43,753 nucleotides of DNA from Halolactibacillus alkaliphilus (GTDB taxonomy: Bacteria > Bacillota > Bacilli > Bacillales > Amphibacillaceae): contig NZ_FOWN01000024.1 in NCBI RefSeq assembly GCF_900115465.1, positions 1 to 43,753 of the forward strand, read 5' to 3'. Shown here piece after piece: positions 7,946-17,847 of the stretch. The notes below the pieces were generated by a model. The model had not been told where the DNA came from. It ran no database searches and was given only the letters and a program-made list of their open reading frames with translations. The translations under genes were made by a program, and so were the position numbers. Position 1 is the stretch's first letter. The number at the start of each line of letters is the position of its first letter.

Positions 7946-8339
7946 GCAATTCTGGCTTTGCACATATATCCAGAAATTTGTATGGCATAAATTTCTTCAT
8001 AGCTATTAGTTGAAACTCTATCTTCTTTCTAATAGCTGGATTGAAAAAATCACGATGTTCTTCTTTATTGTCAAGTATAAGCATAAAAGAAGTGAAAACT
8101 TCATTTTTCTCTAAAAGTTGTACTGAAAGCTGTTTTCTTTTTATTTCTTTTTTTAAAAGGTGACGTCTATATTTCGCGATAGAAGATGTGTGATTAATAA
8201 ATGCTATAAAAGTTTCTTGCAATTTAATATCTGTTGATTGACATAGGATTTGCAGTTCGGATTCTAAGACATCAATGGTAAAAGATAAAAAAATGTACTC
8301 TAATAATATATGATAAGAGTCTTCTGGTAATTGATGCAT
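7920..8339 (-). CDS. YhjD-like protein of unknown function
   Basis: 139 residues, predicted all-helical and soluble, rich in Lys, Leu and Ile, with no recognisable catalytic motif. It sits between comK and the YhjE-like/SipV genes on the opposite strand, exactly where B. subtilis has yhjD, and the N-terminal LPEDSYHILLEYIFL and the central FNPAIRKKIE resemble what I recall of YhjD. AAGGAG 7 bases upstream supports the ATG at 8339. The last codons (LKRQKYR) lie in the 32-bp palindrome, so the C-terminus may have been altered when it formed. Confidence 0.6.
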   Translation of the reverse strand: MHQLPEDSYHILLEYIFLSFTIDVLESELQILCQSTDIKLQETFIAFINHTSSIAKYRRHLLKKEIKRKQLSVQLLEKNEVFTSFMLILDNKEEHRDFFNPAIRKKIEFQLIAMKKFMPYKFLDICAKPELQLKRQKYR

Positions 8340-8489
8340 GATTAATTTCTCCTTATAAAGGGAATGTTAGTTCTTATTTTAGCAGGTCTTCATATAAAAG
8401 AAAAGTGTTATATTATATCAAAATTGGGGAATAAGTAACCATAGAAGTTATTAAGACGTCAAATATATAATGAAAAGGGGGAGTTCGAT

Positions 8490-9146
8490 TTGTCACAACC
8501 ACTGCCGGATTCAATTACATGGGAACAAGTTAGAGAGCTCCTCGAGGCTAGCCAATATGAAGAGTTATTAGAACGGTTACTATTCATCTATGAAGGTTTT
8601 GGTCCGTTACCGGGTATATTAATGCCATTCATAGAAGCATTATTACCTTTTATTCCTATTTTTGTTATCGTCATGGCTAATGCAGCTGCTTATGGATTAT
8701 TGCGAGGTTTCTTTTATTCATGGTTAGGGGCTGTCTCAGGATCAATTGTTGTATTTCTTGTCATTAGACATTTTCGTCACGTGACTTTCCTTAAGTGGAT
8801 CTATACAAATAAGCAGGTTAAACGCGTGACGAGTTGGGTAGAGCGCCATGGTTTTGGCCCGCTATTCATATTACTATGTTTCCCTTTTTCACCGTCAGCT
8901 ATAATTAATCTTGTTTCGGCTATCTCTCGAGTAAGTTTTATTCAATTTTTTCTAGCGGTTGTCCTGGGTAAAATGGTTATGATTTTTTCCCTTGCTTATG
9001 TTGGCGATAGTATTACGTCATTTACAGAGAATCCAATAAGGACAATTCTTGTCGGTGTAGGAATTTCACTATTTTGGATTTTGGGTAAGTATATTGAAAA
9101 ATTCTTATTTAAGAAGGGGGAAATTCACCCAGATGAGTATGAATGA
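8490..9146 (+). CDS. TVP38/TMEM64 (DedA-like, VTT-domain) membrane protein, YhjE-like
   Basis: 218-residue integral membrane protein. The N-terminal 40 residues are soluble, followed by membrane segments around 45-75, 80-95, 125-150, 155-175 and 185-205. The central FGPLFILLCFPFSPSAIIN motif is typical of TVP38/TMEM64 proteins (VTT domain), where a loop dips into the membrane; some relatives move lipids or ions, but no substrate is known here. TTG start at 8490 with AAAAGGGGGAG upstream. It is followed after 13 bases by the signal peptidase gene, as yhjE-sipV in B. subtilis, so the two are probably one operon. Confidence 0.82.
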   Translation: MSQPLPDSITWEQVRELLEASQYEELLERLLFIYEGFGPLPGILMPFIEALLPFIPIFVIVMANAAAYGLLRGFFYSWLGAVSGSIVVFLVIRHFRHVTFLKWIYTNKQVKRVTSWVERHGFGPLFILLCFPFSPSAIINLVSAISRVSFIQFFLAVVLGKMVMIFSLAYVGDSITSFTENPIRTILVGVGISLFWILGKYIEKFLFKKGEIHPDEYE

Positions 9147-9159
9147 GAGGTGACAGTAA

Positions 9160-9693
9160 ATGAAGCATCTATACAAAAGTCAGGATTTTCATATGGTCAA
9201 AGTACTGATGTTTCTTCTCATTCTATTGTTGTTTTTGAAGAGTTATGTATTTACGGTTTTTATAGTTGATGGTCATTCGATGGAACCTACGTTATATAAT
9301 CAAGACTTTATTGTTATTGACACATGGGGATATAATTATCGACCGGTGGAACGCTTTGATATTGTTGTATTTAGACGGAAAGATGGAACTTACTTCGTTA
9401 AACGAGTTATTGGCCTACCTGGCGAGGTAATCGATTACCGAAATCATATGCTATATATTAATGGTAATCCCGTAGAGGAAATACACTTAACGACGGATGA
9501 ATTCAATATGATGGTAGATTTTTCACTTCATATGATTCAAGACGGTCGCAAAGTTCCGGAAAATCATTATTTCTTATTAGGTGATCATCGCTCACGTAGT
9601 TTTGATAGCAGGAATTTCGGTTTGATTCATGAAGCACAACTTACAGGACGTGTGATGATGAGTTATTATCCGACAATTAAATGGATAAATTAA
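9160..9693 (+). CDS. sipV: Type I signal peptidase, SipV-like
   Basis: Membrane-bound serine protease that removes signal peptides from secreted proteins. 177 residues with one N-terminal membrane anchor (about 13-36). The catalytic dyad is Ser40 in DGHSMEPTL and Lys81 in YFVKRVIGLPGE; box E is present as LGDHRSRSFDSRNFG. Small size and a single anchor fit the Bacillus P-type Sip enzymes, and position after the yhjE-like gene points to SipV. AGAGGTGA lies before the ATG at 9160. A strong terminator follows. Confidence 0.9.
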   Translation: MKHLYKSQDFHMVKVLMFLLILLLFLKSYVFTVFIVDGHSMEPTLYNQDFIVIDTWGYNYRPVERFDIVVFRRKDGTYFVKRVIGLPGEVIDYRNHMLYINGNPVEEIHLTTDEFNMMVDFSLHMIQDGRKVPENHYFLLGDHRSRSFDSRNFGLIHEAQLTGRVMMSYYPTIKWIN

Positions 9694-9743
9694 GGTGGCT
9701 GAGAAAAACTTAAATAGTATCACACTAAAAAATACAAAAGAAC

Positions 9744-9796
9744 AATACCGTCACATCAAGGGTTTTAACTTCTTGTTGTGACGGTATTTATATATT
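9744..9796 (+). terminator. Terminator after sipV
   Basis: AATACCGTCACA (9744-9755) pairs with TGTGACGGTATT (9777-9788), extended by CAAG/CTTG inside, followed by an A+T stretch with short T runs. Confidence 0.7.
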
Positions 9797-9970
9797 TAAC
9801 GCGGTTATTTTAAATTACTTAATTTCTTAACCGGTTTGAGTGAGGCAACCGCTATTTGAGAATAACTTTTACAGAAAAAGGGTCGAATATATATCCTAAA
9901 TAATACTGATAGTTTAGTAAGATATGTTAAAATAAGAACAAACACTCGTAAAAGAGAATGGGGTGACATA

Positions 9971-12900
9971 GTGGCAGTCAGATTTATTTTAGGTTCAAAC
10001 ACTACAACTAAAAGCCAAATGATAAGAGATGAAATAAGAACATTACTCAAACAAGCACCTGTTGGAAAACCAATTATCTTTATTGTCCCTGAACAAATGA
10101 CATTCCAACAGGAGTTCCGATTATTAGAAGGGGATATTCGAGGCAGTATTAGAGCGCAGGTGCTTAGTTTTTCACGACTAGCCTTTAGGGTAATGGAAGA
10201 GACTGGTGGTGCAACAAAAAACATGATTACATCGACTGGTGTGCAGATGATGCTACGGAAGATTATTGAAGAGCGTCAAACAGACTGGTATATGTTTAAT
10301 CAATCAATTGGAAAGAAAGGTTTTATTGAACAGTTAGAAGTATTAATAACGGAGTTTAAACGTTATAATATTTCTCCTGAGCACATCCATCAAGTTTATA
10401 ATGAGGGAAATTTGACTAATGGTCTAAGAGAGAAGTTAGCTGATATTTATTATATATACCAAAATTTAACACATTCGCTTAGGGCGCGCTTTATTGATGG
10501 TGAAGATAGATTGCGCTTATTAGAGGAAAAAATACTAGACTCTGCTTATTTAAAAGATGCGACCATTTATATTGATGGTTTTCATCGCTTCACACCGTTA
10601 GAGCAAGCTGTTCTTACAAAACTTATGCACCATACGAAAGATATCACACTTACATTGACATTGCCTGAATCAAAAGTTGATTTAATCGAACCATTTGATA
10701 TTTTCACACAAACAAAAGATACTTTTGATGAAGTGAAAGCTCTCGCAAAAGAAGCTGGGCAACAGGTAACAGTAATTCATGTACAAAAGACGGATGCAAC
10801 AGGCTTTATTCAACATTTAGATCATGCCTTTGATATACGCCCTATTGCGCCACTAAATGGTCCAGTAGACTTAAAAGTTGCCTATGGTGTCCATCCGCGC
10901 GCCGAAGTAGAAGGAGTCGCACAAGAAATCTTATCACTGATTAGAGATGAAAAGTATCGCTACCGGGATATAGCCTTAATGTTAAGAGATGAGGGGTTAT
11001 ATCATGATTTAATTCGTACAATTTTTGATGACTACGGTATTCCTGTCTTCATAGATGAGAAAGAACCAATGCTCAATCATCCGCTTATTGAATTAATTCG
11101 ATCATTGTTTGACGTTGTTCAAACAGAGTGGCGTTATGACAGTGTTTTTAGACTTCTTAAAACGGGGTTTTTCCCCGTAGGGGATGAGACAATACAGTTT
11201 GATGATGACGCAATTGATACATTAGAGAACTACGTTTTAGAGTATGGTATTAAAGGGCGTAAACGTTGGATAAGTAAAGAGTCTTTTTATTATCAACGCT
11301 TTAGAGGCTTTGATAAAAGGGTGAAGACAGATGAAGAAAGTGAAATAGAAGAATTAATCAATCGTTATCGTGAGCATGTTACACGCTACCTTAAACCTAT
11401 TGATGAGAAATTAAGACAGAGCACATCAGTCCGTGAAAAAATGGTGGCGCTTTATGAATTCCTTGAAGCAATCAATGTCGATTTAACGCTTGAAGATTGG
11501 CAAGAGGCACTTGAACAAGCAGGAGAAATTAAAAAAGCACGTGATCAAGAACAAGTCTGGCAAGAAGTGCTGCGCTTATTTGATGAGATCGTTGAAATAA
11601 TTGGTGATGAGAAAATGAAGACAGATACGTTAAAAGAAGTCATTGAAACGGGCCTCGACAGTCTGACGTATCAACACGTCCCACCAACATTAGATCATGT
11701 GATTGTCGGATCAATTGATCATTCCAGGATGCCTGATGCCGCTGTTAGTTTTTTAATCGGAGTTAATGAAGGTACGTGGCCTAAAAGACCAAATCAAGAT
11801 ACCGTATTAACAGAAGAAGAACGTCACATACTTCTAGACCAAGGTTTTAAACTTGCAGATAGTGAAACTGAGCAGTTAATTGATGACTGGTTTTATATTT
11901 ATTTAGCTGTCACTTCACCAAAGAAAAAACTATGGCTTAGCTATGCATTAAGTGATACCGAAGGGAAAGCGAAGATGCCGGCTAGCTTAATTAAGCGGAT
12001 GTATCAAATTTTTCCTGAGACAGCTGAGCAAATGATTCTTCAAGATCCTGAAGAGATGGTTGACCCACTTAGGTTCATTTCAACTGAATCAAAAGCACGT
12101 CAAGCCCTTACGGCACAACTGGCGAAATTTAATCGCTCTTATCCAATTAATCAGGTTTGGTGGAGTGTGTTTAATTGGTTTGTGAAAACGAAGCGACATG
12201 ATGTGCTACTGTCAATGAAGCAGAGTTTATATTACAAAAATTTACCGACTAATTTAAAGCAATCGACGGTAGATGATATTTACCAAAAGAAAATAAAAAC
12301 AAGTGTCTCACGAATGGAACAATATTATCAATGCTCTTATAAACACTTTGCGCAGTATAGTTTAAATTTAGAAGAACGAAAAACATATAAACTAGACGCG
12401 CCTGATATTGGTCAACTTTTTCACGAGGCATTAAAACAAATTACCGAGTGGGTACAAGTCGAAGAAAAGCAATTTGAAGACTTAAGTGAACATGAGGCAA
12501 GTCACTATGCAAAGCGCGTGATGGAAAAGTTATCGCCTGTTTTACAACATCAGATTTTGCATAGTTCAAATCGTTATCAATACATGAGCAAAAAACTAGA
12601 AACAGTGATTGGTCGAGCGACATTTATTTTAAGCGAACAAGCGCGTCGAACACGCTTTAGTCCGATTGGTTTAGAGGTAGGCTTCGGTTTACCAGACAGT
12701 CCACTAGCACCTGTTCGTACAACGTTAGCAAATGGTTATGAACTTATATTAAGAGGGAGAATTGATCGAGTTGACCAAGCAAAAGTAGATAATCAGCTTT
12801 ATTTACGCATTATTGATTATAAATCTAGCAAGAAGAGTTTAGATTTAGTAGACGTCTATTACGGGTTATCGCTACAGATGCTTGCCTACTTAGATGTACT

Positions 12901-13423
12901 CTTACAAAATTCTGAGCACTGGCTTGGATTAAAAGCAACGCCAGCTGGGGTACTATACTTTCATGTCCATGACCAACTCCTCAGTCAACCCGATATTGTC
13001 CCATCAGATAAATTAGAACAAGAATTATTTAAACTGTATAAAATGCAGGGGTTACTCGTCGATGATCTAACTATTGTGCCATTAATGGATACAGCACTTG
13101 AATTTGGCAGTAGCCCTGTTGCACCATTTGAAATTAAAAAAGACGGTACACTTGGCAGCCGGTCGAAAACACGTAGTCTTGAAGATTTTGATCAGCTTCA
13201 AAAATATGTGAGAGAAAAAATTACCAATGCAGGTTTGAACATTTCTTCGGGTGATGTGTCATTAAATCCGTACCAAAAACAAAATCAAACGGCCTGTACG
13301 TATTGCCCGTTTAAATCAGTATGTCAGTTTGATCCATCATTGGATGAACATCATTACCGTACCTTACCTGATGTTGATGAAGAAACATTATTTCAAAGTT
13401 TAAGAGAACGGGGGAATCGCTAA
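9971..13423 (+). CDS. addB: AddB, subunit of the ATP-dependent helicase-nuclease AddAB
   Basis: With AddA forms the complex that resects double-strand ends for recombination and recognises Chi. 1150 residues, close to the usual length. The inactive helicase-like region begins with IFIVPEQMTFQQEF. The C-terminal RecB-type nuclease has GRIDRVD and IIDYKSS (D949, K951). Four cysteines of the Fe-S staple are in place: C788, then C1109, C1112 and C1118 (CTYCPFKSVC). The Walker A site is eroded: residues 8-15 read GSNTTTKS where B. subtilis AddB, as I recall, has a regular G-S-G-K-T loop. GTG start with GGGGTGA 6 bases upstream. The stop overlaps the addA start by one base (TAATG), implying translational coupling. 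Confidence 0.95.
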   Translation: MAVRFILGSNTTTKSQMIRDEIRTLLKQAPVGKPIIFIVPEQMTFQQEFRLLEGDIRGSIRAQVLSFSRLAFRVMEETGGATKNMITSTGVQMMLRKIIEERQTDWYMFNQSIGKKGFIEQLEVLITEFKRYNISPEHIHQVYNEGNLTNGLREKLADIYYIYQNLTHSLRARFIDGEDRLRLLEEKILDSAYLKDATIYIDGFHRFTPLEQAVLTKLMHHTKDITLTLTLPESKVDLIEPFDIFTQTKDTFDEVKALAKEAGQQVTVIHVQKTDATGFIQHLDHAFDIRPIAPLNGPVDLKVAYGVHPRAEVEGVAQEILSLIRDEKYRYRDIALMLRDEGLYHDLIRTIFDDYGIPVFIDEKEPMLNHPLIELIRSLFDVVQTEWRYDSVFRLLKTGFFPVGDETIQFDDDAIDTLENYVLEYGIKGRKRWISKESFYYQRFRGFDKRVKTDEESEIEELINRYREHVTRYLKPIDEKLRQSTSVREKMVALYEFLEAINVDLTLEDWQEALEQAGEIKKARDQEQVWQEVLRLFDEIVEIIGDEKMKTDTLKEVIETGLDSLTYQHVPPTLDHVIVGSIDHSRMPDAAVSFLIGVNEGTWPKRPNQDTVLTEEERHILLDQGFKLADSETEQLIDDWFYIYLAVTSPKKKLWLSYALSDTEGKAKMPASLIKRMYQIFPETAEQMILQDPEEMVDPLRFISTESKARQALTAQLAKFNRSYPINQVWWSVFNWFVKTKRHDVLLSMKQSLYYKNLPTNLKQSTVDDIYQKKIKTSVSRMEQYYQCSYKHFAQYSLNLEERKTYKLDAPDIGQLFHEALKQITEWVQVEEKQFEDLSEHEASHYAKRVMEKLSPVLQHQILHSSNRYQYMSKKLETVIGRATFILSEQARRTRFSPIGLEVGFGLPDSPLAPVRTTLANGYELILRGRIDRVDQAKVDNQLYLRIIDYKSSKKSLDLVDVYYGLSLQMLAYLDVLLQNSEHWLGLKATPAGVLYFHVHDQLLSQPDIVPSDKLEQELFKLYKMQGLLVDDLTIVPLMDTALEFGSSPVAPFEIKKDGTLGSRSKTRSLEDFDQLQKYVREKITNAGLNISSGDVSLNPYQKQNQTACTYCPFKSVCQFDPSLDEHHYRTLPDVDEETLFQSLRERGNR

Positions 13424-16400
13424 TGCCACAATGGACAGAACAACAAGAAGAAGCCATCTATACAAAAGGACAAGACATTTTAGTGGCAGCAGCCGCGGGT
13501 TCTGGCAAAACGGCTGTGCTCGTCGAGCGCATCATTCAAAAAGTCATTGATACAGAAGATCCTGTTAATATTGACGAATTGATGGTCGCAACATTCACGA
13601 ATGCCGCAGCCCAGGAAATGCGGACCCGGGTACAACTCGCCCTTGACGTGGCTCTTGAAGACAATCCAACGTCGGATCATTTAAAAAAGCAAGCAACACT
13701 TTTACAACAAGCATCGATTTCAACGTTGCACTCGTTTTGTTTAGATTTAGTTAAACGTTATAGTTATAAATTAGATATTGACCCAGGGTTTCGGATTGCG
13801 AATGATTTAGAGGCTGATTTATTACGTCAAGAAGTGCTAGAAGATTTATTTGAGTATTGGTACAGTGAAGAAAATAAAGAACAAGCGGCCTTCTTTGATG
13901 TTGTCGACCGTTTCAGTAGCGACCGTCACGATCAAGATGTTGAAGCCATTATTTTAAAGCTAAATGACTTTGCGATGAAACATCCTTGGCCAACAGAGTG
14001 GTTAGATGAAGTTGTTGCTAATTATCAATTAAGTGAAGGGATAGAAAATAGTCCTTGGTTTAGTATTATTGTGGATAAAGTTACTGCTACACTCGAACAA
14101 GCAAATAAAGAAGCCGAGAAATGTCACGCAATCACACTTTTACCGGATGGCCCCTACCATTATGGAGAAGCCTATGACAGTGATATGTTGCTCATTAATA
14201 AGTTAATTGAAGCCAAAACTCGAGGGTGGGATGCTTTAGCTGAAGCGATGTCAGATATGAAGTTTAAAGCTCTCTCTAGGAAAAAAGTGGAATGCAATCC
14301 AGACCTAAAAGCACAGTGTAAAGATCACCGTGATCGCTTAAAGAAATTACTCACTGACTTAAAAGGTGATTACTTTACCCGTAGCTTGGTTGATCAGGAA
14401 AACGATATCCAATCAATGACACAAACCGTGCAAACGCTTATTAATCTTGTTAAAGCCTTTCAAGCTGGGTATCAAGAGAAAAAGAAAGAACGAGCCCTTG
14501 TTGATTTTAACGACTTAGAGCATTTTGCGTTGGCTGTCTTAATTGAAAAAACACCGACAGGTGTAGAGAAAACAGACGTTGCTCGTCAGCTTGAACGAAA
14601 GTTCACCGAAGTACTCATTGATGAATACCAAGATACGAATATGGTCCAAGAGACAATTTTACGGGCGATTACGAAAGAGCATCCTGGTAACTTATTTATG
14701 GTGGGGGATGTGAAACAGTCCATCTACCGATTCCGCCACGCGGAACCAAGTTTGTTTTTAAACAAGTTTAAAACATTTAAAACGACAGAATCCGCTGGAC
14801 ACCGGATTGATTTAGCTAAAAACTTCCGTAGTCGTAAACAAGTTCTTGATGCGACGAATTTTATCTTTCGTCAATTGTTAGATGAAACGGTTGGAGAAAT
14901 GGACTATGATGATGATTCACAACTGATTTATGGTAATACCAATTATGACTTGCAAGTAAAATCGGATCCAGAAGCGGAACTCATCATTATCGACCGTGCC
15001 GCGCAAACAGCGATAGATGACGATCAAGATGACCTGCAAAAAGCGGAACTCGAAGCACGTGCGTATGCTGAGAAAATCAAACAATGGATTGGTCATGGAA
15101 AAAAAGAAGCGACACTTGTGTTTGATAAAGATACACTAGAGTCACGCCCCTGTCATTACCGAGATATTGTTATTTTACTGCGGTCATTAACCGATGCGCC
15201 GGTTATTATGGAAGAACTTAAAAAACAAGGGATCCCAGTTTATGCCGAACTCGATACGGGTTACTTAGAAGCCATTGAAATACAAGTCATGCTGAATGTG
15301 TTGAAAATCATCGATAACGCAAAACAAGATATTCCGTTTGCCAGTGTATTAAAATCACCCATTGTTGGTCTTAATGAAGAAGAACTTACCCAAATTCGTT
15401 TGACGAACCAAAAGGTGAGCTTTTATGAGGCAGCCAAACAATATACCCTCGCGCACAACGATAATTTGAAAGTGAAATTACAGCAATTTTTAGAGCAATT
15501 CACTGATTGGCGAATTCAAAATCGTACGCTCGACTTGTCGGCTTTGATTTGGTATATCTATCGCGATACGGGTTATTATGATTTTGTTAGTGGTATGCCA
15601 GGAGGGCGGCAACGCCAAGCGAATCTGCGCGCACTTTATGACCGGGCAAGGGGCTATGAAGAGACATCTTTCCGTGGATTATACCGCTTTCTCCGAATGA
15701 TTGAGCGTATGGAAGAACGAGGGGAAGACTTAGGAGCTGCTCGGGCACTTGGGGAGAAAGAAGATGTCGTTCGGTTAATGACCATTCATAAGAGTAAGGG
15801 ATTAGAATATCCGATGGTTATATTAGGTGCGATGGATAAACAGTTTAATAAACAAGACTTAAATGCCAAATACTTACTGCATAAAGATTTTGGTTTTAGT
15901 AGTAAATACATTGATCCTAATAAGAGGTTAATGTACCCAACACTGATGTACCGTGCTATCCGAGAACAAATGAAAAAAGAGCAATGGGCTGAGGAAATGC
16001 GTGTTTTATATGTGGCCTTAACTCGGGCAAAAGAAAAACTTGTAATGATTGGGGCCGTTCGTGACTTTAGTAAGAAAGTGAAAAAGTATCAAGAGGTCAT
16101 TCCTCATGACCAAGATGTGTTACCGGCTGCCTTAAGGCTAGAAAGTCAGTCTTACTTAGACTGGGTTGCGATGAGTTTAGTGCGTCATGAAAGTGGTGAG
16201 GTATTAAGAGAAGAAGCGCCTGTTCAATATTCTTTAAAAGGTGACACGTCAAAATTTATTGTGCGTCAAAAAAATAGTGACGATTATCGAATAGAAGAAC
16301 GCCAAAAGAATAAGCAGTCCATTGATCTTTTTGAACACTTAACGTCACAGACAGTGGTTGATGCAACGAGTAAAGAGTTAGATGACTTAGTTAGTGAAAG

Positions 16401-17100
16401 GTTGACTTATCACTACCCACATCACATGGCAACGACTCAACAAGCAAAACAAAGTGTCACAGAAATTAAACGCCGTAAAACAGAAAAAGACCCGTACGCG
16501 AGTGATCAATTCGTTAGACAATTACGTCCGTTTAAAAAAGAGCGTCCTCTCTTTATGCAGGAAGAAAAGGCACTTACTAAAGCAGAAGCGGGTACGGCGA
16601 TGCACACGGTGATGCAGCATGTAAACTTTAAACGACAGTGGGATCAAACAAGTTTAGTTGAGTATTTAGCTGAACTAGAAGCAAAGGAAATTTTGACACA
16701 TGAACAAGTTGACGCCATTGATGTGGGATATATACTTCGCTTTCTAGACCAACCCATTGTGAGTCGCATGAGGGAGGCAGAAGTGTTAGAAAGAGAAACC
16801 CCTTTTAGTTATATAGTTGACATCAGTAAAGTCGATCCATCTTGGCAAGGCACTCAGGAAGATGTCTTTATTCAAGGTGTGATTGACGTGTTATATAAAA
16901 CCACTGATGGATGGGAAATCCTTGACTATAAAACGGATACCATTACCGGAAACGTGACTAAGAAAGAAAAACAAACGTTAGCGGAACGTTACCGTGTTCA
17001 ATTAGACTTATATACGGAAGCCATTGAGGAGATTTTATCGATTAAAGTACACAGACGTCAATTGTATTTCTTCGATAAAGATCTACTAATGGAGTTGTAA
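13423..17100 (+). CDS. addA: AddA, helicase-nuclease subunit of AddAB
   Basis: UvrD/Rep-type 3'-5' helicase fused to a nuclease domain, 1225 residues (B. subtilis AddA is about 1230). Walker A is AAAGSGKTAVLVE (G26-T30), Walker B LIDEYQDTN (D400, E401), later helicase motifs KQSIYRFRHAEP, RLMTIHKSKGLEYP and RVLYVALTRAKEKL. The C-terminal nuclease motif is VIDVLYKT..LDYKTDT (D1168, K1170). In contrast to AddB, all ATPase motifs are intact, so AddA is expected to power the complex. Start codon overlaps the addB stop; a strong terminator follows at 17142. Confidence 0.97.
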   Translation: MPQWTEQQEEAIYTKGQDILVAAAAGSGKTAVLVERIIQKVIDTEDPVNIDELMVATFTNAAAQEMRTRVQLALDVALEDNPTSDHLKKQATLLQQASISTLHSFCLDLVKRYSYKLDIDPGFRIANDLEADLLRQEVLEDLFEYWYSEENKEQAAFFDVVDRFSSDRHDQDVEAIILKLNDFAMKHPWPTEWLDEVVANYQLSEGIENSPWFSIIVDKVTATLEQANKEAEKCHAITLLPDGPYHYGEAYDSDMLLINKLIEAKTRGWDALAEAMSDMKFKALSRKKVECNPDLKAQCKDHRDRLKKLLTDLKGDYFTRSLVDQENDIQSMTQTVQTLINLVKAFQAGYQEKKKERALVDFNDLEHFALAVLIEKTPTGVEKTDVARQLERKFTEVLIDEYQDTNMVQETILRAITKEHPGNLFMVGDVKQSIYRFRHAEPSLFLNKFKTFKTTESAGHRIDLAKNFRSRKQVLDATNFIFRQLLDETVGEMDYDDDSQLIYGNTNYDLQVKSDPEAELIIIDRAAQTAIDDDQDDLQKAELEARAYAEKIKQWIGHGKKEATLVFDKDTLESRPCHYRDIVILLRSLTDAPVIMEELKKQGIPVYAELDTGYLEAIEIQVMLNVLKIIDNAKQDIPFASVLKSPIVGLNEEELTQIRLTNQKVSFYEAAKQYTLAHNDNLKVKLQQFLEQFTDWRIQNRTLDLSALIWYIYRDTGYYDFVSGMPGGRQRQANLRALYDRARGYEETSFRGLYRFLRMIERMEERGEDLGAARALGEKEDVVRLMTIHKSKGLEYPMVILGAMDKQFNKQDLNAKYLLHKDFGFSSKYIDPNKRLMYPTLMYRAIREQMKKEQWAEEMRVLYVALTRAKEKLVMIGAVRDFSKKVKKYQEVIPHDQDVLPAALRLESQSYLDWVAMSLVRHESGEVLREEAPVQYSLKGDTSKFIVRQKNSDDYRIEERQKNKQSIDLFEHLTSQTVVDATSKELDDLVSERLTYHYPHHMATTQQAKQSVTEIKRRKTEKDPYASDQFVRQLRPFKKERPLFMQEEKALTKAEAGTAMHTVMQHVNFKRQWDQTSLVEYLAELEAKEILTHEQVDAIDVGYILRFLDQPIVSRMREAEVLERETPFSYIVDISKVDPSWQGTQEDVFIQGVIDVLYKTTDGWEILDYKTDTITGNVTKKEKQTLAERYRVQLDLYTEAIEEILSIKVHRRQLYFFDKDLLMEL

Positions 17101-17141
17101 AAAGATAATCACCCTATAGTCATGATTCACAAGTGTTGATT

Positions 17142-17191
17142 ACCCTTCTCCTATGGCAGCACATATCTATAGGAGAAGGGTTTTAATTTTT
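17142..17191 (+). terminator. Terminator after addA
   Basis: ACCCTTCTCCTAT (17142-17154) pairs perfectly with ATAGGAGAAGGGT (17169-17181), a 13-bp stem followed by TTTAATTTTTTT. A strong intrinsic terminator closing addBA. Confidence 0.85.
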
Positions 17192-17307
17192 TTAGACATG
17201 CGTACTTGAGAAAAGTGTCTTCTCACTCTGAACGTTATATAATCAATTTAAGAAAGAACCCGGATGATAGAGATTTAAAGAAATCATCATATGAGGAGCG
17301 TGATTTT

Positions 17308-17847
17308 ATGGTAAAACCAAAGACAAAAGAAACGTTAATAGAACAAGCACATCGACAGTTTAATCAGATGTTTAATATGTTAGAAGGGTTAAGCTCTGAA
17401 GATAAGATGACAGCCTTTAGTTTTGATAAACCTAAAAGTGATCAAGCTGCACACTGGACGCGTGATAAAAATCTTCGTGACATTTATATACATCTTTATG
17501 AGTGGCATAAACTCCTTATAAATTGGCTAACCACTAATCTGAACAACCAATCAAGCGCCTTTTTACCGAACGCGTACAATTGGAAAACGTATGGTGACAT
17601 GAACATGATGTTTTGGGAGAAACATCAAATAACGTCTTATGATCATGCTGAGAAGATGTTAAAGAATAGTCACAGGGAAGTCATGGATTTAATTGCGAAC
17701 CTAGATGAAAAAGGGTTATTTGAAAAAGGTTTTTATGATTGGAGTGGCACGACGAGTATCGGTAGCTACTGTGTTTCTGCTACTTGTAGCCATTATGAAT
17801 GGGCCATGAACAAAATGAAGCGTCATAGAAAAAAAGTACTTAGTTAA
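17308..17847 (+). CDS. ClbS/DfsB family four-helix bundle protein
   Basis: 179 residues from the ATG at 17308, supported by GAGGAG 10 bases upstream; the frame extends to 17206 without another ribosome site. Family landmarks: an N-terminal MVKPKTKETLIEQA, RDKNLRDIYIHLYEWHKLL, NWKTYGDMN and the end GTTSIGSYCVSATCSHYEWA. This is the DinB-like bundle family of ClbS, which protects E. coli from its own colibactin by opening a cyclopropane warhead, and of DfsB. Most Bacillota members are uncharacterised and no toxin biosynthesis genes are nearby, so its substrate is unknown. It stands alone between the addBA terminator and the next gene. Confidence 0.82.
   Translation: MVKPKTKETLIEQAHRQFNQMFNMLEGLSSEDKMTAFSFDKPKSDQAAHWTRDKNLRDIYIHLYEWHKLLINWLTTNLNNQSSAFLPNAYNWKTYGDMNMMFWEKHQITSYDHAEKMLKNSHREVMDLIANLDEKGLFEKGFYDWSGTTSIGSYCVSATCSHYEWAMNKMKRHRKKVLS

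Noticed and set aside
9805-10224. Minus-strand open frame of 139 codons
   Set aside because: It overlaps the start of addB and the sipV terminator region, has no ribosome site, and encodes no recognisable protein.
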